From NCBI GenBank assembly GCA_027353395.1, contig DAIEHU010000009.1, positions 1 through 21,715 on the forward strand: a stretch of 21,715 nucleotides of DNA. The letters run 5' to 3'. The translations under genes were made by a program, and so were the position numbers. Of this stretch, positions 15,286-21,715 are shown piece after piece. The notes beneath the pieces are model-generated. The model was given only the letters and a program-made list of their open reading frames with translations. It was not told the origin of the DNA and did not search any database. How positions within the stretch are numbered: the stretch's first letter is position 1; each line of letters begins with the position of its first letter. Source of the DNA: Desulfobacteraceae bacterium. GTDB lineage: Bacteria > Desulfobacterota > Desulfobacteria > Desulfobacterales > Desulfosalsimonadaceae.

Positions 15286-15339
15286 TAGGGGCACACTTTA
15301 TGTGCTGAGTGAGCGAGGCGAGGATAAACCTCGCCCCTA
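15286..15339. repeat. Structured palindromic element between convergent genes, possible bidirectional terminator
   Basis: TAGGGGC (15286-15292) and GCCCCTA (15333-15339) are outer inverted arms. Inside are GCACA/TGTGC (15291-15305) and GGCGAGG/CCTCGCC (15317-15335, 5-nt loop). Six A follow on the right side. This looks like a small dispersed repeat of the 'GTAGGGGC' kind often seen between genes. It also lies where the paralogue 3 and ppdK transcripts would meet. Confidence 0.6.
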
Positions 15340-15365
15340 AAAAAGCGTTAATCACATAATAATGG

Positions 15366-18083
15366 TTAGTTCTCATCCGCCGCAATCGCGGCCTGGGCTG
15401 CGGCAAGGCGTGCAATGGGCAGACGGAACGGTGAACAGCTCACATAATTAAATCCCGCCTTAAAGCAGAATTCCACGGAAGCCGCATCCCCGCCGTGTTC
15501 CCCGCAGATGCCGATTTTCAAATTGGGCCGGGTGGCGCGGCCTTTTGTCACGGAATGCTGGATCAAAGCGCCTACGCCTTCGATATCGAGCGTCTGAAAC
15601 GGATCCTTTTTCAAAATCTTTTTTTCCAGATATTCCCCCATAAATCCGCCGATGTCATCCCGGCTGAACCCAAACGTCATCTGGGTCAAGTCATTGGTGC
15701 CATAGGAGAAAAATTCCGCGGTGTCCGCCATCTGGTCGGAAAGCAGGGCGGCCCTGGGAATTTCAATCATGGTTCCAAAGTGGCAGTCAATTTTCTCCAC
15801 TTTGAATTTTGCGGTGACGTAGGCATACACATCGTCAAATATTTTTTTCATGTCATCCAGTTCTTTGACATCGCAGGTGACCGGGATCATAATTTCAGGA
15901 ATGGGCTTTTTCTTTGTTTTTATCAATTCCGCAGCCGCCTCCAGGATCGCCCGGACCTGCATGAACGCCATCTCGGGATAGGTGATGCCCAGACGCACCC
16001 CGCGATGTCCCATCATGGGGTTGCTTTCATTTAATTGCTCACTGCGCTTGGTCAGGGTTTTGATGCTGATATCCAGACTTTTAGCCAGTTTTTCCTTGTT
16101 CTTTTTACTGTGGGGCACAAATTCGTGCAGGGGCGGGTCCAACAGGCGGAATGTCACTGGCAGGCCGTCCATGATTTCCATCATGCGTTTCACATCCGTT
16201 TTCACATAGGGGAATAATTCAACCAAAGCCGCCCGGCGTTCTTGCTCCGTTTTGCTTAAAATCATTTTTCTTAAAATAAACAATGGTTTTTCGGCGCCTT
16301 CGCCGTAAAACATATGTTCCGTGCGAAACAAACCAATGCCCTGGGCGCCGAACTCTTTGGCAATCATCGCATCTTCCGGCGTTTCGGCGTTCGCGCGGAC
16401 TTTCATGGTGCGGAAGTTATCCACCAGGGTCATAAATCGCGACAGCCTGGGGTTCTCCGTGGCGTCGATCATGGGCAACTGTCCTTTATACACCACCCCT
16501 TTGGTGCCGTTCAGGGTAAAGACATCTCCTTCTTTATATATGGCTCCATTGATGGTTAATTTTTTCTCCGCCACATCAATCTGGAGCGCGCCAGCGCCGA
16601 CAATGCAGCATTTCCCCCATCCTCTGGCCACAAGGGCCGCATGGCTGGTCATTCCGCCCCGGGCGGTGAGAACCGCAACCGCAGCTCTCATGCCTTCCAC
16701 ATCTTCCGGATTGGTTTCCTCACGCACAAGGATGGCGTCTTTTCCTGCTTTTTGCCATTTCACGGCATCATCGGACGTAAACACGATCTGGCCGAAAGCG
16801 CCGCCCGGTCCGGCCGGCAATCCCTTGGCGATTACCTGGCTTGTTTTTTCGGCCTCCGGATCCACAAGCGGGTGCAGCATCTCATCAAGCTGCGCCGGCG
16901 TCACCCGAGTGACTGCTGTCCGTTCATTGATCAATTCTTCCTCAAGCATGTCCATGGCCATGTTGAGCGCGGCCAGGCCCGTGCGTTTACCGACCCTGGT
17001 CTGGAGCATGTACAGGCGGTTTTCCTGAATGGTGAATTCCAGATCCTGCATGTTGCGGAAGTGAGATTCGAGGCGGTTTCGAATATCCAGAAGCTGCCGG
17101 TAGGCTTCTGGCATGGCGGTTTCAAGGGAGGGCAGGTGCTTGTTCTGATCGTTTTTGGTGGCTTCGTTGAGGGGATTGGGAGTCCGGATGCCAGCCACCA
17201 CATCCTCCCCCTGGGCGTTGGGCAGCCATTCCCCGTAGAGAACGTTTTCACCGGTGGCCGGATTTCGTGTAAACCCGACGCCGGTGGCGGAAGTGTCACC
17301 CATATTGCCGAACACCATGCTCTGCACATTGACAGCGGTTCCCCAGTCATCGGGAATATTTTCAATCCGTCGATACGCAATGGACCGTTTGCCATTCCAG
17401 CTTTTAAACACCGCGCCGATGGCGCCCCAAAGCTGGTCTTTGGCCCCATCCGGAAATTCAACCCCCAGCACTTCCTTGACCTTTATTTTAAATGATTCAG
17501 CCAGGGCTTTGAGGTCATCCGCCGTAAAGTCCGTATCTCCCGCGTAACCTTTGGCGTTTTTCATTTTATTCATGATATGTTCAAGCTGGGCCCGGATGGC
17601 TTTGCCTTCTTCGGGTTCGATGCCCTCGGCCTTTTCCATCACCACATCCGAATACATCATGATGAGCCGCCGGTAGGCGTCATACACAAACCGGGAATTG
17701 CCGGTTTTTTGGATCATTCCTGGAATGGTTTTGGTGGTGAGGCCCACATTTAATACGGTTTCCATCATGCCGGGCATGGATGCGCGAGCGCCGGACCGGC
17801 ATGACACCAGGAGCGGCGCGTCCGGATCACCGAATTTCATGTTCATGATGGATTCAACATGGTGCATGGCGCGTTCGACTTCATCATGCAACGAGGCGGG
17901 ATAACCGCAATCATTGTCAAAATAGTCCGTACAGCATTCGGTGGTGATGGTAAAGCCCGCGGGCACCGGCAATCCGAGTCTTGCCATCTCGGCCAGCCCC
18001 GCACCTTTGCCGCCAAGTAAATTTTTCTGGGTTCTGTCCCCCTCAGCCGTCCCCTTGCCAAACGTGTAAACATACTTTGCCAT
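15366..18083 (-). CDS. ppdK: Pyruvate, phosphate dikinase
   Basis: The 905-residue enzyme interconverts pyruvate, ATP and phosphate with PEP, AMP and pyrophosphate. In order it has an N-terminal ATP-grasp nucleotide-binding domain (GGKGAGLAEMARLGLPVPAGF at about 24-44, SCRSGARASMPGM at 94-106), the swivelling phosphohistidine domain with catalytic H481 in GGMTSHAALVARGWGKCC, and the C-terminal PEP/pyruvate TIM barrel (GLFRTEHMF at 584-592, GTNDLTQMTFGFSRDD at 795-810, catalytic C860 in GICGEHGGD). The 'SYGTNDLTQMTFG' and 'GEHGGD' blocks separate it from PEP synthase. Length is typical. It makes PEP, which feeds both gluconeogenesis and the EPSP synthase step, so proximity to the aromatic operon may be coincidental. 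A GAAAGGG site lies about 10 bases before the ATG. The stop lies near the structured repeat at 15286-15339. Confidence 0.97.
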   Translation of the reverse strand: MAKYVYTFGKGTAEGDRTQKNLLGGKGAGLAEMARLGLPVPAGFTITTECCTDYFDNDCGYPASLHDEVERAMHHVESIMNMKFGDPDAPLLVSCRSGARASMPGMMETVLNVGLTTKTIPGMIQKTGNSRFVYDAYRRLIMMYSDVVMEKAEGIEPEEGKAIRAQLEHIMNKMKNAKGYAGDTDFTADDLKALAESFKIKVKEVLGVEFPDGAKDQLWGAIGAVFKSWNGKRSIAYRRIENIPDDWGTAVNVQSMVFGNMGDTSATGVGFTRNPATGENVLYGEWLPNAQGEDVVAGIRTPNPLNEATKNDQNKHLPSLETAMPEAYRQLLDIRNRLESHFRNMQDLEFTIQENRLYMLQTRVGKRTGLAALNMAMDMLEEELINERTAVTRVTPAQLDEMLHPLVDPEAEKTSQVIAKGLPAGPGGAFGQIVFTSDDAVKWQKAGKDAILVREETNPEDVEGMRAAVAVLTARGGMTSHAALVARGWGKCCIVGAGALQIDVAEKKLTINGAIYKEGDVFTLNGTKGVVYKGQLPMIDATENPRLSRFMTLVDNFRTMKVRANAETPEDAMIAKEFGAQGIGLFRTEHMFYGEGAEKPLFILRKMILSKTEQERRAALVELFPYVKTDVKRMMEIMDGLPVTFRLLDPPLHEFVPHSKKNKEKLAKSLDISIKTLTKRSEQLNESNPMMGHRGVRLGITYPEMAFMQVRAILEAAAELIKTKKKPIPEIMIPVTCDVKELDDMKKIFDDVYAYVTAKFKVEKIDCHFGTMIEIPRAALLSDQMADTAEFFSYGTNDLTQMTFGFSRDDIGGFMGEYLEKKILKKDPFQTLDIEGVGALIQHSVTKGRATRPNLKIGICGEHGGDAASVEFCFKAGFNYVSCSPFRLPIARLAAAQAAIAADEN

Positions 18084-18193
18084 GTGTATTCAGCCCTTTC
18101 GTTTATATGACGCAATTAACTAAATTATTAAGGATTTTTCGCAAAGCAAACCGGATGAATGCCGACAATTATGAGAATCTATCGAAAACTGTG

Positions 18194-18223
18194 AATATAT
18201 CTTTTTATTGGATTTATGGTCAA
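18194..18223 (-). promoter_or_regulatory. Candidate sigma-70 promoter for ppdK
   Basis: On the minus strand TTGACC (18223-18218) and TATATT (18199-18194) are spaced 18 bp apart. The predicted start near 18187 leaves a leader of about 104 nt before the ppdK ATG. Confidence 0.5.
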
Positions 18224-18373
18224 GCAAAATATCATGATAATTTATATAAAGTTGGTGGTTATGCCGGTCCGGCAGAAACAATGGTCTATGCTGCAAAAAT
18301 GTTCATTTTTTAAGTTGTGGCTTGAATTGAATTTTGCTATATTTTTAACATAAAAACCGGATAGGAATGAAAA

Positions 18374-18407
18374 TGACAAAAATTGTCACGGAATGCCGCA
18401 ATTTGTC
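18374..18407 (+). promoter_or_regulatory. Candidate PilR-like activator binding sites
   Basis: TGACAA-aaa-TTGTCA (18374-18388) is a perfect palindrome. A further TTGTC sits at 18403-18407, 20 bp after the TTGTC at 18383-18387, about two helical turns. TGTC-containing repeats are known binding elements of the pilin activator PilR in Pseudomonas. The cluster is about 140-155 bp upstream of the sigma-54 promoter, a normal enhancer distance. Confidence 0.45.
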
Positions 18408-18529
18408 CAGAACCCGCACCATTTTTATCGGCATCTGAAGGCAAGACGGGATGGGCGGTTTGCCACTCGGGATGGAAGTTCCCATATATGCAAGGGATTG
18501 AGCCCCGTATGGAAGAATGATTCATTTTT

Positions 18530-18546
18530 TGGCATAATGCTTGCTT
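18530..18546 (+). promoter_or_regulatory. Sigma-54 (-24/-12) promoter of the pilin gene
   Basis: TGGCAT-AATGC-TTGCTT matches the -24/-12 consensus TGGCAY-N5-TTGCW. The GG (18531-18532) and GC (18543-18544) are separated by exactly ten bases. Transcription should start near 18556. RpoN control of pilins is well established in other proteobacteria. Confidence 0.85.
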
Positions 18547-18723
18547 ATATGTGAGTTGAACTTTATATATGAATATCACCAAAAATATAAATTTTAAAAA
18601 AAGGGGGGATGCAAAACACGTCAATATACTTATCGGAAAAGCAGGAACATGAAAAAAATTCCAAACTCAACCGAAACCACAAACCCACAAAGTAAAAACC
18701 AATAACAAAAAAGGAGAACCACC

Positions 18724-19140
18724 ATGCTTCAAAAACTTAGAGGAAACACCCAAGGCTTCACCCTCATCGAACTGATGATCGTTATCGCCATCATCGGTAT
18801 TCTGGCTGCTATCGCCATCCCGAACTTCATCGCCTATCGTAACAAATCTTTCTGCACTGCGGCGGAATCAGATGCCAACAATATCGCTTCTTCGATTTCG
18901 GATTATTTTTCCATTGGCGCGCACACCACCATCGCCAAAACTGATGTAAAATTTAAGCTGCCAAAAAATAGTTGGACGCTTACTGGACCAGCTGATCCGA
19001 ATATCGCCATTACCCTTACAGTAACGGATGCATCCGGTCGTTGCCCGTCAGATTATAAATCTGCCAATTCCACCAATAGTAAAGGCGACGGCTGGCTCGC
19101 TACTGGCACTGCTGGTGCTTATCAGAAAGTGATTAAATAA
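18724..19140 (+). CDS. pilA: Type IV major pilin
   Basis: A 138-residue prepilin with leader MLQKLRGNTQG and the prepilin peptidase site G11|F12-TLIE, giving a 127-residue mature pilin. The hydrophobic alpha-1 helix FTLIELMIVIAIIGILAAIAIP keeps the essential Glu at mature position 5. C44 and C107 (mature 33 and 96) probably form a disulphide. The C-terminal third is rich in Ser, Thr, Gly and Asn (SANSTNSKGDGW, ATGTAGA) and could carry O-glycans. An AAGGAG (18711-18716) is well placed, and a sigma-54 promoter lies about 180 bp upstream, so this is likely the strongly expressed major pilin. A terminator follows directly, so downstream genes would be read at a lower level by readthrough. The symbol is used in the generic sense. 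Confidence 0.94.
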   Translation: MLQKLRGNTQGFTLIELMIVIAIIGILAAIAIPNFIAYRNKSFCTAAESDANNIASSISDYFSIGAHTTIAKTDVKFKLPKNSWTLTGPADPNIAITLTVTDASGRCPSDYKSANSTNSKGDGWLATGTAGAYQKVIK

Positions 19141-19160
19141 CCAGAAACGGGTTGTAACAT

Positions 19161-19194
19161 AGGCGGAGGGAAGTCATTTCCCCCCGCCTTTTTT
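19161..19194 (+). terminator. Intrinsic terminator after pilA
   Basis: AGGCGGAGGG (19161-19170) pairs with CCCCCCGCCT (19180-19189) with one mismatch and a 9-nt loop. Six T follow. It separates the pilin from the membrane TPR gene. Confidence 0.85.
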
Positions 19195-19220
19195 ATTTAA
19201 AGTCGCGTTATGCCACCTGG

Positions 19221-21326
19221 ATGATGATGATGAATAACAGTCCGCAGGAAATCGGTTTCTCCTCAAGGGCGTTTTCATTTTTTTTATTGTCATTTCTTGT
19301 TTTTATTATATATTCCAATACATTTAACGCTTCCTGGCAGATGGATGACCGGCCCAATATTGTTGACAATCCAGGGCTCCGTATAGACAATCTCATGCCG
19401 GATAGCCTGTGGGGAACATTTTTCGCCAATCAGGGCAAAACACATGCTCTGTTCCGGCCCCTGCCGTGTCTGACCTTTGCGCTGAACTGGTATGCGGGCC
19501 GGGATAATCCATTCGGGTATCATGTGGTGAATCTTGGACTCCATATCGCCACGGCCTGGGCGTTATATCTGCTGATGATGCGGCTGCTGGCGGTTTTAAA
19601 GAATTCCAGAGACAAGACTGACAGCAATGGCAGCGTTACCTCTGGAAATGTCGCGCTTTTGGCCGCGCTCCTTTGGGCCGTCAACCCCATTCAGACCCAG
19701 GCCGTGACCTATATCGTCCAGCGCATGGCCATCATGGAGACCTTGTTTTATGTGATGGGGATGACGGCATTTGTGCAGGCCCGAATTGCCGGCACAAGTT
19801 CGGGGCGATGGATAAATGGCATATGGTGTTTCGCCTGTTTTGTATGCAGTCTGGGCTCCAAGGAAAACGCCGTGCTGCTGCCCGCGTCCCTGGCGCTTGT
19901 GGAATGGATTTTTTTCAGGCGCGGCAGTTTTACATCTATTATTCGGCCCAAACCGGTTATTGCCGGGATTCTGTTTTTGATCGTCTGTCTTCTGGTGGCG
20001 CATACCACCATCGGACTGCCGTTTCATTATATCTTAAACGGATACAAAGAGCGGCCCTTTACCCTGATGGAACGGGTGATGACCCAGCCCCGAATCGTTT
20101 TGGGCTATTTGTCCCAGATTTTCTGGCCTGTCCCGGAACGTCTTTCCATCGCCCATGATGTGACCCTTTCCACATCCCTGTTTCATCCCTGGACCACATT
20201 GCCCGCTATCCTGTTGATTATGGCGCTGGTTGCGGGCTCGCTCGCGAATGTTAAAAGACACCCCCTGATATCTTTTGCGTTGCTGTTTTTTTTTCTCAAC
20301 CACGTGGTGGAATCTTCCATCCTGCCTCTGGAGCTGGTGTTTGAACATCGCAATTATTTGCCATCCCTTTTTCTGTTTTTACCGGTGGCGGCAGGGTTTC
20401 AAACCCTTATGCAGCGATTGCCGCGTTATGGCATCTCCCGCGCCGGGGTTGCTGGCATCATAATTGCCGTTATTATGGCCATGGGCTTGTGGACCCATAC
20501 CCGGAACAGCGCCTGGGCCACATCCGAAAGCCTCTGGCGGGATGCGGCCATAAAAGCGCCCGGCAGTGTCCGGCCATTGGTGACATTGGGCATCCAGCTT
20601 GCATGGCGGGATCATCCCACGACTGCCGATTACCGTCATGCCCTGGCGCTGTTTAACCGGAGCCTGACGCTTTCCCGGTGCCGGGAAAAAGAACACGCTG
20701 ATATTCTGGGGAATATTGCAAGTGTTTATACATTTCAGAATAATTATGCAAAGGCGATCGAAATTTATCGGCAGGCCATCGCCATTGATCCGGCTTTTTA
20801 TAAAAACCGGTCTGATCTCATCAAGTCACTGATAGTTGCCGGGTGTTTTGAGGAAGCAAGGAAACAAACCGAATATTTGATTACTGTCCGGCCGGATTTT
20901 CCGGATTATTGGAATACTCTCGGATTTATTCTTTTATGGCAGGAAAAGAACAATGAAGCACTCGTCTGTTTTCAAAACGCCATGAAAATGGGTCTGGCAA
21001 AAGACAGTCTGCTGTTGAATATTTGCGTGGCGCTGACCCGGACTGGCTACCTGGAGAGGGGCCGATGGTTTCTGAAGCAGGGGCTTCAAAACCGTTTTGA
21101 TGACCCAATCCCTGTATTTGTGATGTTGGAAAATCGTATCCGGGCCGGAGATACTGATTCCACGAAAGATTATGCCGGGAAGCTGGTGAATGCCCTGCCG
21201 GCGAGGGCCATTTTACAAGCAATGGATTCATTGCCGGGGAATTACCGGTTTGCGCCGGTTTCCATTGCGTTGATCCGTCCGGTATTGGTAGAGGCCATGA
21301 CCAGCATATTGAAACAGGCGAATTGA
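19221..21326 (+). CDS. Polytopic membrane protein with C-terminal TPRs, pilin-linked divergent TMTC-like subtype
   Basis: The 701-residue protein has about ten or more membrane helices to about residue 425, then TPR-like repeats (clearest at about 494-525 and 562-594). The first loop carries MDDRPNI (41-47), with D42-D43 where the other three have NYDD. Instead of HPLHVESVAWISERKDVL it has NPIQTQAVTYIVQR (155-168) plus FEHRNYLPS (374-382). It is therefore a separate subfamily, not a recent copy of the 9806-15174 genes. It lies between two pilin genes, so a pilin-modifying (O-glycosyltransferase) role is attractive but unproven. The start has four consecutive ATG codons (19221-19232) and no clear Shine-Dalgarno, so the exact first residue is uncertain. 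Expression is probably by readthrough of the pilA terminator. Confidence 0.78.
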   Translation: MMMMNNSPQEIGFSSRAFSFFLLSFLVFIIYSNTFNASWQMDDRPNIVDNPGLRIDNLMPDSLWGTFFANQGKTHALFRPLPCLTFALNWYAGRDNPFGYHVVNLGLHIATAWALYLLMMRLLAVLKNSRDKTDSNGSVTSGNVALLAALLWAVNPIQTQAVTYIVQRMAIMETLFYVMGMTAFVQARIAGTSSGRWINGIWCFACFVCSLGSKENAVLLPASLALVEWIFFRRGSFTSIIRPKPVIAGILFLIVCLLVAHTTIGLPFHYILNGYKERPFTLMERVMTQPRIVLGYLSQIFWPVPERLSIAHDVTLSTSLFHPWTTLPAILLIMALVAGSLANVKRHPLISFALLFFFLNHVVESSILPLELVFEHRNYLPSLFLFLPVAAGFQTLMQRLPRYGISRAGVAGIIIAVIMAMGLWTHTRNSAWATSESLWRDAAIKAPGSVRPLVTLGIQLAWRDHPTTADYRHALALFNRSLTLSRCREKEHADILGNIASVYTFQNNYAKAIEIYRQAIAIDPAFYKNRSDLIKSLIVAGCFEEARKQTEYLITVRPDFPDYWNTLGFILLWQEKNNEALVCFQNAMKMGLAKDSLLLNICVALTRTGYLERGRWFLKQGLQNRFDDPIPVFVMLENRIRAGDTDSTKDYAGKLVNALPARAILQAMDSLPGNYRFAPVSIALIRPVLVEAMTSILKQAN

Positions 21327-21350
21327 CGGGAAAAAGGGGAGGAAGACAAT

Positions 21351-21715
21351 ATGTCCACAAACCGGGGATACTGGCGATTAATAAAAAAAAACCGGGCGTT
21401 TACATTAATTGAGCTGATGATTGTGATCGCGATCCTGGCGCTCCTTATGGCCATAGCGATTCCCAATTTCATAGCCTATCGCCATAAAGCTTACTGCACT
21501 CAGGCGGAATCCGATGCGGATCATATTGCCGCTGCTATTGCCGATTATTTTGGCACCGGCGCCCGGACAGGGCTTCCAGCCATGAGTGATTTGAAAATTG
21601 CAACACTGAATCATGCTGAGATTACCGGCGCCGACCCCAATGTGCATATCACCATTCAGGTGACGGACCGTACCCACCGGTGCCCGCTGGAGTATCAGAA
21701 TGGAACTCCTGGCTG
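21351..21715 (+). CDS. Second type IV pilin-like protein, 3' end outside the window
   Basis: 121 complete codons are visible before the window ends. The leader is MSTNRGYWRLIKKNRA, followed by FTLIELMIVIAILALLMAIA, a typical pilin alpha-1 helix with Glu at +5. The residue before the cleavage point is Ala (GCG at 21396-21398) where almost all prepilins have Gly. The body resembles the first pilin: IPNFIAYR-K--CT-AESDA--IA, DYF-TGA, then ADPN--ITIQVTD---RCP--Y, including both cysteines. It is a diverged paralogue, perhaps a minor pilin. GGGGAGG (21336-21342) gives a strong ribosome binding site eight bases before the ATG, 24 bp after the membrane TPR gene, so the two are cotranscribed. A run of nine A (21383-21391) lies in the leader codons. 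Confidence 0.88.
   Translation, partial: MSTNRGYWRLIKKNRAFTLIELMIVIAILALLMAIAIPNFIAYRHKAYCTQAESDADHIAAAIADYFGTGARTGLPAMSDLKIATLNHAEITGADPNVHITIQVTDRTHRCPLEYQNGTPG

Larger units (their letters stand above)
18084..18723. other. 640-bp AT-rich regulatory interval between ppdK and pilA
   Basis: No gene is confidently called here. From left to right it holds the ppdK leader and promoter (18084-18223), an unassigned AT-rich stretch, a TGTC-type palindrome cluster (18374-18407), a sigma-54 promoter (18530-18546) and an A-rich pilA leader (about 18556-18723). Two short ORFs inside (18107-18313 and 18609-18695, both plus) lack proper ribosome binding sites and were not accepted. Confidence 0.6.

Noticed and set aside
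16641..17495. Long plus-strand ORF opposite ppdK
   Set aside because: It is antisense to a complete pyruvate phosphate dikinase gene with all catalytic blocks, and the product shows no domain.
18107..18313. Plus-strand ORF of 68 codons (begins MTQLTKLLRIF) between ppdK and pilA
   Set aside because: No ribosome binding site, it overlaps the ppdK leader and promoter on the other strand, and no family was recognised. A small gene cannot be fully excluded.
18609..18695. 28-codon ORF in the pilA 5' leader preceded by six G
   Set aside because: The G-run abuts the ATG with no spacing, and the lysine/asparagine-rich product looks like a translation of A-rich leader sequence.

Overview
The window looks like chromosomal DNA of a Desulfobacterota (deltaproteobacterial) relative, probably Desulfobacteraceae-like. 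The main clues are a DUF4911-like gene beside miaB, the archaeal-type first two steps of aromatic biosynthesis (ADTH synthase plus 3-dehydroquinate synthase II) joined to bacterial pheA-aroA-aroC, a sigma-54 type pilin promoter, and several membrane TPR proteins. The taxon is inferred from gene content only.

Layout. (1) 1-144, minus: 5' end of a recJ-like exonuclease gene, divergent from (2) a compact plus-strand operon at 294-3103: DUF4911-like protein, miaB, bifunctional nuclease (DUF151) and a PHP-domain phosphoesterase. (3) 3104-3437: an attenuator-type leader. It encodes a 27-residue peptide with nine aromatic residues packed into positions 9-19, followed by two consecutive intrinsic terminators. 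(4) 3438-8932: aromatic amino acid operon in the order ADTH synthase, DHQ synthase II, chorismate mutase/prephenate dehydratase, EPSP synthase, chorismate synthase; a membrane-anchored methyltransferase gene overlaps the end of aroC. (5) 9806-15174: three paralogous polytopic membrane proteins with C-terminal TPRs (TMTC-like, GT-C fold candidates) in +, -, + orientation. (6) 15366-18083, minus: pyruvate phosphate dikinase. (7) 18084-18723: regulatory region with a minus-strand promoter for ppdK and a sigma-54 promoter for the pilin. (8) 18724-21715: type IV pilin, a fourth and divergent membrane TPR protein, and a second pilin cut off by the window end.

Main discovery candidate. The leader upstream of the aromatic operon fits a transcription attenuator reading Phe, Trp and Tyr together. 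By eye its RNA can form a chain of mutually exclusive stems: 1:2 (3226-3237 with 3284-3296), 2:3 (3282-3294 with 3328-3340), 3:4 = terminator 1, 4:5 (3349-3360 with 3365-3376, 12 perfect pairs) and 5:6 = terminator 2. If this is right, one ribosome-stalling decision switches both terminators on or off together, because the 3' arm of terminator 1 is also the antiterminator for terminator 2. No energy calculation or homologue search could be run here.

Second theme. Four TMTC-like membrane TPR proteins near two pilins suggest surface-protein glycosylation, perhaps pilin O-glycosylation. This is inference from fold features and neighbourhood.
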